From Sinohyriopsis cumingii (Eukaryota > Mollusca > Bivalvia > Unionida > Unionidae), in contig CM068839.1 of NCBI GenBank assembly GCA_028554795.2, positions 45,071,117-45,135,116 on the forward strand: DNA of 64,000 nt, read 5' to 3'. Under the pieces are notes generated by a model. The model was not told where the DNA came from. It saw only the letters and a program-made list of their open reading frames with translations, and did no database searches. Of the stretch, positions 25,460 through 36,950 are shown piece by piece (the stretch's first letter is position 1; every line of letters begins with the position of its first letter). A program made the position numbers and the translations under genes.

Positions 25460-27864
25460 TGAACAGCAAAGCCCACAAAAAATAAAAACGTACAGGTCAA
25501 ATATGAGACGTATGAAATGTAATTTCCTGTAGAACATTTCTCTAATATATCGCACATGGAAAACAGGTGAATGCAAAATAGACAAAAAGAACCCGTTAAC
25601 ATACGCCGACTATACAAGTGAAATATCCATTAATATTAAATTTCTTTTATTGTAGTCCTCTTGTTTTAATGTATAATCATATTTTTAAACTCTGTATACA
25701 TATCTCACGAACGTGAACCTCTAGATAAATAATTGAACGAACCTAATATGCCAATGACACCTGTCTCCCTACATAAAATACATATAGTCCATTGTATTTA
25801 GATCAGATCTCAACGCATCACATTAACACATTAATACAGTCTGCATAACCATCTAAAGACTGATGCATTTTGATTTGGAAATAATCAGTTTAAAGCTTAG
25901 GTACTCATTAGCGTGTTTCACTATTATTAAGCTAAGTAAGAGAAGAAAAGCAAAACCATCAAGTTTATTAAAATCATTAAACAATTATTTCTCTAAGTTA
26001 GAAACATTTTACAGTATATTATAGTAAAGAATATTACAAATGAATCGCAATATTGAATGTGTCGATGTATTATTTGTCATTTATCATAAATGCTCCAAGA
26101 GTGTTGATGTATCACAATGATATAATCTAGAATTTCTTTTAATGAACTTACAATAGTGTCGTTGTAAAAAAAGCAACACATTGTAATTGAAATAAATAAT
26201 TTCATTAAATGATTGCTCTGAAATGATATCAGACCACATGAGAAAATGTTTCCACGTACTGAACGTATAACGGGAATTAATAATTTACCGCAACTTATAT
26301 AAAATCCAAAGACATAATTACATTACCAGGATGTGGGTCGCAAGCTCGCTTCCAAAACATACGATTATAAAGAATGCTAGAACTTGAATTCAGATATTAG
26401 TGATCATCTTCATTATAACTTACAAACACGTCGAAAATCGGGTACACACAAAACAATATTTCCTCAATCCTGAGCAAAGTGGGAGCATATAAAAGAAGAC
26501 AGTTTGTACGGACTAGACCACAACCAGACGGAAATACCAATTACTGCTTTGACAGGTTATCCTTGCATGCCAACGTTTTTATTTTATTCCCTGATAAAGC
26601 TAACCGAACAAGACATCTACTTTAATGCAGCTTCATTCCGATGATGTTTCTCGGCTTGCTTTAATGAATAAAACATTGACATTTGTAGTCCAATTGCTAG
26701 ATATTTGCCACCATGGTTTTGGTTGATGATAAATTATGCCCTTGAGAATGTGTTTGATATATGTGTAGGTTATTAGTTGAATACTGAAAAATATTTAGCT
26801 TTTGTATTATATACCTTAAAAAGTCAAAAATAACATCAGTGTTTGACTTTATGTGAAACATGGTTTTTCAAAATAACCTTACACATGCCTGTGTCAAGTA
26901 GGATGTGGATGACAAATTGCGATGTGAACTATTTTTCCAAATCAAACTCAATTGTTATCTCGAGATCACCGCAAAAATGATTAAAGATATATTTATTGTA
27001 CGTCAAAAATATAAACAGATGGATTTCAGAGCTGAAATAGAATATTTACTGTTTCCAACAAAAGTCAGATGGCCTATAGAGAAGCCACTGTGAGCAAAAA
27101 CTGATATACAATCTCATGTATGCCATATTCTAGCGATCTTGTTTCTGATCAGCTAATGAATACCGTTGTTACTATGAAGACGTGAGATTTTGAGGAGGTA
27201 CTTCCACTAAAAACTGAAAATATTTGAATATTTTTAAGAAAGCTCCTACTACATTAAAACTAAAAGGACCACCGGTTGTGGACGAGATGTAATAGTAGCG
27301 TGTAAATACAAAGATGAACAATGGTTGATTAGAGACCACTACGTACACACCTTTTCAAGACCTGTAATGGAATAACTAAAACACCCATTATGATTAAACG
27401 TCTGACTTTTATTTGAAAATGTTAAAATACATTTTTGGGGGATTGCAATCCCAAAATGTTGTCAGGCAGGTCACATTTAATCAATGCTTATAAATTTTAT
27501 TTGAATTATTTCTCTTTGTTTTTAGCTTGAGGATAAAAATGTAATAGTACTCAGACCATTAGATATCGTTGAAAAACAACATGTTGACGTGAAGCTATGG
27601 ATTAGCGTGAACGACTGAAAGCGTATCGCTGGCTTACCGCTGGTATCTAGAGTAGGAGCGGAAGCGCACACATTAAAGCACAGAACAAAAATATAAGAAA
27701 CTGGACCCCTGATGATAAAAAGTCTAGCATATTGATGTCGCGGGAAAGGCAAGAAAATTGCCCATCGTTCGAATCATGTATTGTTTTGCAAAACGGAGTA
27801 TTACTCACAAGACTATATATAGATGTAAACATGTCAGAATACTGTACAAAATGCGTCTGTCTGG

Positions 27865-27866
<2 letters not shown>
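25460..27866. other. Non-coding tract with one repeat copy
   Basis: A+T-rich; contains the diverged repeat at about 26.1 kb. No gene or RNA recognised. Confidence 0.5.
26100..26215 (+). repeat. Diverged dispersed repeat, copy 2
   Basis: Direct-orientation relative of 1053-1175, sharing TTGATGTATCACAAT and AATTGAAATAAATAA with intervening mismatches and a small length difference. Confidence 0.6.

Positions 27867-27932
<66 letters not shown>
27867..27932. repeat. (AT)n microsatellite
   Basis: About 33 uninterrupted AT units. Confidence 0.98.
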
Positions 27933-27935
<3 letters not shown>

Positions 27936-29870
27936 GGTTATGCTTATCATCACCAATGTTTCTTTTCATCTTGAAAATAAATTCATAAATTTCTACGATG
28001 GTACAGATCAAAGATAAAATGTAATTAATGAGTCCATGTTTTGAGTTTGAATATGTTTCGGACCTAAGTGGAAAACCAAGGCTCCCAGAAGTGTAATATC
28101 AAAGGTCACTTGTAATCCCTGAATCGTTCATTTGAATCCCAATAGAACAACTCGATTGGTTTTCGTTACATACATAATTCTAATGGGATTAATGGAAATA
28201 AGCTTAAAATGTTTTGGTATGTAATGAATATAGAGGATCTCAGATGGGTAATGGTTTGAGACTTAATTTGTGAAACGAGTTGAATAATTTCCATTTTTGC
28301 TAGCCTTACCGTGCAAAAGCAAGACATTAGTAAACGAGTCTAATACATTTAGTGCCAGATCATTGCCATTTGAGATTCTGTTTATCACACAGAATTTTAT
28401 TTTGAGAAGATACAGAGTCTGGATAGAAAGAAGATTGAATGATATTTGGTGTTTTATTAGTTTCTGGCTCAAACACTGCACTTCTGAAATCGCGCAAGTG
28501 AAAGAACGCCTCAAATGCGAGTTGACAGAATATTTCACGATTCTATCACGAATAAGATTAAGAAACAAATTTTAATTTCACTCTTCCAATCAGTAGAATA
28601 GTTTAAACAGAGAATATACAAATTTTCAACACCGCATCTAAGATGGAAATTCTAGTATTGTGTCACACAGTTGTCAAATCTTCATATACTTGGATTTTGA
28701 CGAGTCTGTTTATTACGTTTCTAGTGAAAAGAATATGGATTCCACCATGGGCATTCATCATTAATGCTATACTGGATATGACAGAAGAAATACAATTCCA
28801 GTTGTTGAATATCTGTCTGAAGGCATGATTACAGGCTGCAAAAATAGTATTAACTCTAAAGGTGTTACGCATGCTGGCAGGTTGGATTCATATGGCTCTA
28901 GTGATTTGCAGATGTAATGGTCTCGTAAGCTGATATTTACATCATTTGATTTGGAAGAATTCTTTGATTGATGCAATTCTGTCAGTTAGTAGACCAGCAT
29001 TTATATGGTAATTATCCTATGGGTGGAGTTCAAGATCCTTACCCTGTGGTAACATGAATATAAAGTGGAGCGCGTGCAGTACAATAGTATTTCGGATGTT
29101 TTCTTGCATATCCTCGGGATGTTTTTCGATATAATTTTCTTCGTTCTCCCACATTTTTTGTTTACATAGGTGAATGTCCAGTGGGTCTACTCATGTTCTA
29201 ATTTTAGTTTGGCAATCCGAGTTTTCTGTGTTCAGTAAAAAGGTTATATTTTGACATATTGCTTTTGCCTGGTGTTCACCTTGGTTACCGAGTGCAAGGA
29301 CGGTAGCCACATATTTAATAGTAATTGGAAGTAATGATCTTCCAAAAGGCAGGACAATGATAATTTCCGTGGTCGCAGCCAATCATTGATCAGAATATTA
29401 CGCAAGAATTTCAGAGGTCCTTTTCTGGACCAATCAGATTAACAGAAAGTGATATGTTACCATGCTGACATATCAAACATAATATATAAAATATACCAAT
29501 TATTTCATAAACTACAGTAAAATATATGCCGCTTAGTGCAGCATCATGATAATTATGCCAGAGTCACCTAAAGGATGCCTAGAAATACATTGTATTACGG
29601 ATACATTGATTTTCATTGTACATATATACAATAGGAGAATGCCTTATCTTGCAGTTTTGATGTATTACTGAAATTTTGTTCAATCTTTTTTCTTCAGATC
29701 CCTAAATTAACCTAAAATTTGACACCCGTATACATTTACTCTTAAACAAGGATCCGTATTTGTGTAGGTTATGAAGTGAAACACAAATAATACCAAGCGT
29801 TTAAAGGCAATATTTATGCGAGGCAAATATTTATTATATTGATTAGAAAATATATAAATCTACATATATT

Positions 29871-29902
29871 TCAACCCAATCTATGAAATTGTGAAAATAT
29901 TT
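29871..29902 (+). repeat. 32-bp exact direct repeat, copy 1
   Basis: TCAACCCAATCTATGAAATT and the following 12 bases recur exactly at 32847-32878. The flanks diverge at once on both sides except for a nearby ACACCC. It may be the edge of two copies of a dispersed repeat. Confidence 0.75.
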
Positions 29903-30237
29903 TAAACTTCAATGAATTCGACACCCAATTAGCATGGAATTCGGCGGGGACAGGGTGCAGTTGCTACAGAAAAGGATTTAAAATATCAGTCTATTATGAT
30001 GTATATAAATATATCCTATTGAATTTAACTTGGTTCTACGTCCCCAAATTTTACCCTGTCCTCCCACCCCAGGAACAATTATCGCAGACTCGTATGCCAG
30101 TTCGATCATTAATGCGCAAATCTGATTAATTTCGTAGCAAATCATCACATAATAGAAGTATCATATATGTGCCCCTACACACGAGTGCATATTACACCGA
30201 TTGAGTAACATCTTTTTCTGGTAATATGTGCTTAGTC

Positions 30238-30345
30238 GTGAGGGAATATAGGCTTGTGTGCAGGCAAGGCGATGGGTGCCGTTTACCCGCGAACCTGGGT
30301 TCGAATCTCCGTAGTGTACCAAATAAAAATTATCTGACCTGTGTG
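30238..30345 (+). repeat. Possible tRNA-derived SINE fragment
   Basis: A box B-like GGGTTCGAATCTCC lies at 30297-30310, followed by TGTACCAAATAAA, as in a SINE head. The upstream part does not fold convincingly as a tRNA and box A is unclear, so a working tRNA gene is unlikely. Confidence 0.35.
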
Positions 30346-31597
30346 ATAGTATTACTTGTATTAAAATATTATTTCTGCCTACTATTATCAAGCATTCTTC
30401 TATAGGAATCCTGGGATAGCACTTTCCTTGTACATTTAGCCCTGTGAAGAGTTTGATTAATCGGAGAGAACAATATGATCTGAAACAGTGAGTTTATCCT
30501 AATTATTATTTGACTATGGCATACACTGGAGAGCGAATTGGTACGCTGATATCATTCTACATCGGAAAGTTAATGACAAAAGTAAACACTTCTTTTTCTT
30601 AATATCGAGATAATAAATTTTGTATCATTATTTTTTCACGAATAGGTTACCAATTATAAGATTAATGAACTGATATTTGTACAGTGTTGTATAGTAGACT
30701 ATTTAGTACATCCTGTACAATTTGTTTTATAGGAATGAACAAGTGTCGTTAATTTTCCACAAATTAGTATAGGTTTAATTAGTTTATATTGTAAATTTTG
30801 AAATATATTTCTTCCTTGGAATGATAGTTATTAAAGTTGTCCAAGAAAAACCTTAAGCCAAACTAATATTATATCGAGAAATATAAGCAATATTATGTAT
30901 GGTGTCACGTAATTATTCAATCTTAGCATTTTTATGTATTGCTCAATGAATATATTTAACTTTCGGATATTTAAAAATATATACACATTTATGAATTACG
31001 TAACATTAGCGTTATTTTTTATTAAAGCAGTATTCATATGACTACTTTAAAAAATATCGTAAAAGCAACCACAAATCCATTTTTATCGCACAAAAGCAAT
31101 AGTTTGGGAAACAGTAGCATGTCGTTTTTAATGCTGTTGCTGCTGTTTCGTTTGTTTATATTTTTAAAACTTCCTTGCGATAGATATATACAAATTCATT
31201 TTTATTTTTTACTATTAAAAAGCTCATCGATTTGCACTGACTAATTTCCCTAGATCTACTATATTCTAGTTCCTAGAGATCTTTATCTTATCCATGTGTA
31301 ATATGTAAAACAATACACCAGCTAATAGAAATTACAATTCAATACTTTAATACGTTGGCACATTTGATTTAGTAGTTCGTAACCTAGCGATAATTTGAAT
31401 GTACAGCTTCCCAGAGGGTACTGACTAGTTATCTGAGTTGTCAGACACCATACAACTTGGCGTGAAATATAAGTCATACTGTATTTAATGAAGTAAAAAA
31501 TTATGTTACACGAAGCATAGAACTATGTTTCATTCATACGATTATATCCTATTCAGCTTGACAAATAGCCACGATATGTCTATAGTCAATGTAACAC

Positions 31598-31599
<2 letters not shown>

Positions 31600-31683
<84 letters not shown>
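31600..31683. repeat. (AT)n microsatellite
   Basis: About 42 AT units without interruption. Confidence 0.98.
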
Positions 31684-31686
<3 letters not shown>

Positions 31687-32795
31687 TAGAACTTCTCCCT
31701 GTAGCGATTAAATCATACGTTTTTTAAACGACATGTCGTGTTCTTAGAGGGGAAATATTCGGGCAAACTGCAACCGATAGAAGTATAAAATTCGGGAAAT
31801 GAATGTGAGATATTTATTATCCAAGGAGAGATAAGAGTCATGCTATAAACACATACAACATCTAGACAGGAATAACACAGCATCTCGATCACTAATACAA
31901 AGTTTCAGTTGAGGAATAGATATAAAAATTTCGAGAGAGGAATATGTGCTACAACTCGACTGTCTATATTTTAAAGGCCAAGTCTTTGAAAGAAAGATCG
32001 ATATAATGTCTGAAACAAATAATTAGCCAGAAATAAAAATGTCATCTGAGCGGAATCAACAATGTATTTAGGTATAACATTTCGATGATTGGAGTAAATT
32101 CTCAATCTAAGTCATGATTATTTAATGACTTAAAGTTCTTGCATTTGAGTGCAAAACAGAGATCTTTCAAGATTTACTGACATGTACATATGTTTGTATG
32201 CATTTAAAAAATTCACTGGAACTTCAAGTCAAACGGGAATAGTTTAATATAAGTAGCCCATAATTCTCTCCACTGTCTGTCATATCAATATTTGTAATAT
32301 TCCGGAAATGATCATTAGTTCTGTACTCAACCACTTGTATGAATTTCGTCTACTTTGGTTTAGACAATCTAGGTTAATGACCAGGAAACCAATTGGAATG
32401 CCTAATGGATGAAAATGAATCAATTGTGTTTCAGAACTGGATATCAATGAAACCTAACTTTGTTCCCATGTGACGGATTCGCACTGAAATGTCATTTAAT
32501 TATCTTGGGGCATTTTTATGGATTCTTCATTTAGCTTACGTGTCATTTCTGGTTTACTGTTACACGCACTGAGGTCAAAATTAATCAAAATGTATTTGTT
32601 TGCCGGTTATCTGTTTTTAATCATAACGATTACAGAAACTCCCATGTCAGAATTAACACGTCACAAAGAAAGAGGTTTACGTCCGATGTTTCCAAATATA
32701 TAAAAAAATAATACAGATATAAATAAATCTGACAAATCGCATTTATCTTATTAATTATTATGAATGAACCAGGTTTCTTCTTAATACTATGATTA
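31684..32795. other. Non-coding tract, nothing recognised
   Basis: A+T-rich; short random open frames only. Confidence 0.5.
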
Positions 32796-32825
32796 GACCG
32801 CTCAGCTGGACTAGTGGTTAGATAG
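32796..32825 (+). repeat. 5' fragment of SINE family 2
   Basis: GACCGCTCAGCTGG followed by ACTAGTGGTTAGA matches the head of the SINE copy ending at 63736 (-). The similarity stops after about 30 bases. Short 5' fragments are unusual for 5'-truncating retrotransposition; later deletion or chance is possible. Confidence 0.5.
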
Positions 32826-32846
32826 TACTAATATTAGTACCCTTAC

Positions 32847-32878
32847 TCAACCCAATCTATGAAATTGTGAAAATATTT
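32847..32878 (+). repeat. 32-bp exact direct repeat, copy 2
   Basis: Partner of 29871-29902, 2976 bases away and in the same orientation. It starts about 20 bases after the SINE family 2 fragment. Confidence 0.75.
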
Positions 32879-32999
32879 CACACCCGGCACTCTTTTAGCC
32901 TAATAATAACATTTTAAACATAGTCCTTGCATATAATCCAATAAATTGAGTAGTCCTCTTATTTAATACCGGAAGTATCGCAAATCATTGTAGAAATAG

Positions 33000-33375
33000 T
33001 TGTAAAATCTCGTTTACCTTTTTTAGCCGATATTTTCGTTTAGATCGTCCGCCATATTATTTCAAATAATGATTACTTCCGTTCTCAGCCTCGTTTGTTT
33101 GTGTGCCATATAAGGACATTGACGCCATATTTGGAAATGTAAACAAATCGTAGTAAAAATTTGGCGCCGTTTGGGTCAGAAATTCTGCGCATTAAAAGTA
33201 AATACGGTTTATCGGCAACTTTGAATTCCACCAAGAAGCGATTATTCGCACTTAATTGATAATAATATAGCGTAGAATATCCAAAATATGGTCTAGCAAG
33301 CCTTACGTAGAAAAGGGGTCACGGCGAGAGTCTCGTGTTATCTGTCATGGCGGACAGGATACGGTTAGAGTAACC
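33000..33375. promoter_or_regulatory. Promoter-like GC-richer patch (tentative)
   Basis: This stretch is less A+T-rich than its surroundings. It carries an E2F-like TTTGGCGCC at 33160-33168, CCAT-core motifs near 33051, 33103 and 33121, and a YY1-like ATGGCGGAC near 33347. Such clusters are common in metazoan core promoters, but no exon or splice site could be tied to it. It may equally be part of a dispersed repeat. Confidence 0.2.
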
Positions 33376-33534
33376 ATGCCAATTTATTTTATCGTGTAAG
33401 GGCTTAATAAATTCAAAATAAGCCAAACTTCTTTCACAACATGATTATACTTATGTAGTTGATTTCTACACTGTTTGTTTTTCTGACTTTAGCGATGATT
33501 TTTTTTTGCTCCATTACATGACATGGGATCAGTT

Positions 33535-33571
33535 CGTAGCCTCAACCACAACAAATCAAGTTGAGGCTACG
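33535..33571. repeat. Perfect 12-bp inverted repeat (hairpin)
   Basis: CGTAGCCTCAAC and GTTGAGGCTACG are separated by a 13-base A/C-rich loop. The hairpin directly abuts the SINE that follows. There is no T-run, so it does not look like a bacterial-type terminator. Confidence 0.85.
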
Positions 33572-33882
33572 ACATCGTAGCTAGTGGTTAGAGCGTCCGC
33601 CGCGTATGCGGGAAGTCGTGGGTTGGAACCCCGGCCGAGTCATACCAAAGACATACAAATGGTACTAACCGTTACCACTCTAGGCGACAAGCATTAAGAG
33701 GTTAGTGTTAGGACTGGTCGGCCATGTGTCAGGATAATGTGACTGGGTGGGACATCATGCTACATGTTTGCGGCATGATGTTCCAGTGCTGGACATCACT
33801 ACAAACTGCCACACTGCAGACATCGTAGCGATATGACTGAAAATAAATGTGAAAGCTACGTTAAAAATCCAAATCACTCACA
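33572..33882 (+). repeat. tRNA-derived SINE, family 2, copy 1
   Basis: The head CTAGTGGTTAGAGCGTCCGCC and the box B-like GGGTTGGAACCCC are typical of tRNA-derived SINEs, followed by GCCGAGTCATACCAAAGAC. The body contains GGATAATGTGACTG, a GCATCATG-type repeat pair and CTGCCACACTGCAGACATCG, then ends in GTTAAAAATCCAAATCAC. The same order is found on - at 63430-63736. The two copies are clearly diverged, which suggests old insertions. No clear target duplication was found. Confidence 0.85.
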
Positions 33883-33897
33883 CATAAACAAACATAC

Positions 33898-33901
<4 letters not shown>

Positions 33902-33978
<77 letters not shown>
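33902..33978. repeat. (AT)n microsatellite
   Basis: About 38 AT units, starting just after the SINE tail; SINE tails often seed such tracts. Confidence 0.97.
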
Positions 33979-33981
<3 letters not shown>

Positions 33982-35649
33982 CTTTTTATTATGATCAATA
34001 ATTTTAAATAAGCCAAGATTCTTTAATATAGTAAGTATTACAGGATACAAGTATTTCATATCATAATCATTCAATATGCAAAAAATTACGTTAAAAATAC
34101 AAATTACAATTTGTATCATACAATGTAAAAAGAGCCAAGAAAAATAAAATATCAAATCATGAGATATTTCATCCGATAAAATCAGATACATAGTACACAA
34201 TATAATATACTTCAGCATGCATTTCCTTGTTAACATAAAATGAAAAATCTGACACAAGTCGATATTTATTTTCTTTAATTTTAAAGATAAATCTTGCAAG
34301 AAAACCATAATCTTATTAGTACGGTTTACTATGTACAATATTTTCTTATAACGCTCGTATTGAATGAACTAATAACATTTATATTAATCGATTTGTTGAA
34401 CGGATTAAAAATAAGGAATAACAGCGAATGGGTTAGCCTTTAGCACTTTATCACGATAAACAGCTGGGACTCTGTAACGATCGCTACATTTATAGATAGT
34501 TTGATATTCCTTTAAAACTGGTTGTTAATTTTCTTGGGGTTTTGAATAATTGATTCTGAGCAGAACGGATATAACGATTAGTTTCCAGTTTAATTAATCT
34601 GAAAGGGTATAATATAGTCTTTTGTATTCATCATAAACTGATGCGAAAAAGAAGTATAAAATAGATAATGCATCTGATAAAATATAGCACCTCGAGTAAC
34701 GAGTAAACAATTTCGTTTTCATTGCAACAAAAGTGTTGTAGCTTGAATCAGATTAATATGTTATATAAATTATCTGGAGATGAAGAAGCAAAATTATTGA
34801 AATTTGTACGATTGCTACAGTTTAAGAACGTATTTAATTTTAGCGAACAATTTTACTATAATGTTATGTTTATTACTTTCCAGATTCACAGCAAGTGACA
34901 CTGTATTCAGATGAGTTGTCCAATATTCCCCAGGTACCCATGATCATGTAGTAAGATTGAAACAATACATTCTAGGAATATTCTACATGGGCAAAAACGT
35001 AGTAAATCTTCAACGCAGTTTTACATCACGAAAATATGTGGAATTCATTCAGCAGCAACAATATAAGCGATCTTATGTGTTTCATTGCATTGTCTCCCTA
35101 TGTCATTATGAATATTCTAAATCACATTTGTTCGTTGATGGCCCCAGTGATCGATTGCACCCTATATGTTGTATTGGAATAAAGTCGTGTTTTCAGCTTT
35201 ACCGATCATGCGGATTTGCTGCCGAGTAGAAGCGTCAGACCACGAGACAACTTCGTTAGACCTTAAGTTTCCTCCAAGGGCCAAGCGGGCTAATATTACA
35301 TACATGCCCACTGATGACCAAGAAAGACACTGTTACGTATGATATTTAAAAACTGAAAGTTTCAGAATTTGAAATTGCACAAGAACTATCATGATCTACA
35401 AGAAAATCGGACGACCATTCTAAAGGTGTAGCAACAGGCAACAACGCTTTAAAGCTTCTATTAAATTTGCCACCGTCGATCATATCAACGTTGCAGCAAA
35501 AAGATGGATTCAAGGTGGACATTGTTTTCAAGGTGGATTTTATTATACCTGGTCATTTAATCATAGGAGGCTCTGCACCATATATATCATAGGAGGCTCT
35601 GCACCATATATATCATCTCATCTCTATGTTCTTAGTGGTCCCTGTGTAA
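33979..35649. other. Non-coding tract upstream of a polymerase fossil
   Basis: The first kilobase is A+T-rich with no features. From about 34.95 kb open stretches become more frequent on +, and could be further decayed parts of the element whose polymerase fossil follows, but I could not assign them. Confidence 0.4.
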
Positions 35650-36950
35650 CCTTGAACCACGAAGGCACCGAAACCATGAATGCTGAAATAAAGGTTTTGC
35701 AAAGATCTTCGAGAAGGTTGAACAATACTCTAGAGCAAGTTTGGGCTGGTAGCTACTAACTTTTCCGCGGAACAAGTTATATTCCAAACCCAGCGTGCGT
35801 TCTACGTTTGATAAACATAAAAACGATGGCAGCCAATATTTCGAATGGGTTATATTGGCCGCGGTTCATTTCGCGTGCGATGATGTCGATAAACCTGGAA
35901 ATTATCCCCAAAACCTTGGGGAACTTAAGTTTCGTACGATATATATCGCTCTGCTAGTGACAGGCCTCAGCAAATTCGAATGACTAAACGCTGATATTAA
36001 CGTGTTTACTTGGAACAGCGGCATTCAGACTATTCGGTTATCAACATATTTATGCAGACGGTTTAATATTTATATTTATTTTACCGCATGGCTATGAGGA
36101 AGGGTGTCACTGCGTGTGGATACAAGGAAATGTTCATGTATGCATTTATTTAACTGTTTGAATATCGTGAATGAGGAATAACATAGCATCTCCAATCACT
36201 AATACGGAGAAATGAGCGAAAATGCTAGAGCATGACCAGAATGTTTTGAAATTTACTGCAAAATAACATGACTCACCATATATTATATATGCAGACATTG
36301 AATGTTTGAACATTTTCGTATAGAGCACCGACTAAGAAGTTCAGTAAAATAAACAACAAGTTGCTGAACCAGTTACGTGATGGTTTTGCAATACTGTTGT
36401 TCTATGTGATGTAGTGTCTGAGCCACCAAAATGTTATCTTGGTCAGGATTCGGCTGGGGTATTTATTAAATCTCTCGAAGTTACAGCAAAATGGGTTCAA
36501 CAAATGCTCTCTTGACACGCAGACATGATTATGGTCCGCGATGATATTGACGGGTTTTCAAAAGCCATTGGTACATCTGTAAATGAGCTTAGAGCCCCAA
36601 CAACGAAACCCTGGTTAATTGCTGTCATATCCTTTGTGTTTACAGTGGAGCCACACACAGCGCATTTAACCTAACGATGCGAATTTACCACAGAAAAACG
36701 AATTACATAAGTGCTTCATAACCTTCGTTGGTATGATGGATATATCAGAATAAATGGAGTCTCAATCGCATCGAATCCACCAGTAAGCATTATTTCTTGC
36801 AATATGAAGAGGTTTCGGCTGGGTCAGCTGTACTTCATTCACTCGCTGAAGTTTCTCAATTCCATCCCTTGCAAACTCGTTATTAACCTTTCGGCGGGAG
36901 GCCACACTCGATCTGAGGTTACTCGTCTATAAGGAGCACTGATAATGTAC
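35650..36950 (+). pseudogene. Fossil Polinton-type B-family DNA polymerase (N-terminal and exonuclease part)
   Basis: Successive + strand stretches follow the known order of the Polinton polymerase. There is an RGTSYIP-like block near 35.77 kb and a WVILAAVH block (the family has WA-LAALHP) near 35.85 kb. A GATHSAFNL block near 36.66 kb fits the family's GAAH--CNL. HNLRWYD near 36.72 kb and FRLGQLYFIHSLKF near 36.82 kb correspond to the exonuclease region. The order and spacing make the assignment fairly secure, by eye against the family pattern. It is old and broken, with many breaks. No terminal repeats could be found, and the palm-domain half was not recognised. Confidence 0.72.

Larger units (their letters stand above)
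27933..31599. other. Non-coding tract with weak open stretches at 28.26-29.4 kb
   Basis: Both strands carry open stretches of 60-100 codons between 28263 and 29382 with balanced amino-acid content, but none matches a family I know and they overlap one another. A tRNA-like fragment is at 30.24-30.35 kb. Otherwise A+T-rich filler. Confidence 0.4.

Noticed and set aside
28263-29382. Several overlapping open frames on both strands
   Set aside because: They compete with each other and match no family; probably random.
30238-30345. A tRNA gene
   Set aside because: Only a box B is convincing; no acceptor stem or clover-leaf could be drawn, so a SINE fragment is more likely.
33874-34338. 154-codon reverse-strand frame rich in Ile/Tyr
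   Set aside because: One part is the (AT)n tract and the rest is a low-complexity hydrophobic translation of A+T-rich DNA.
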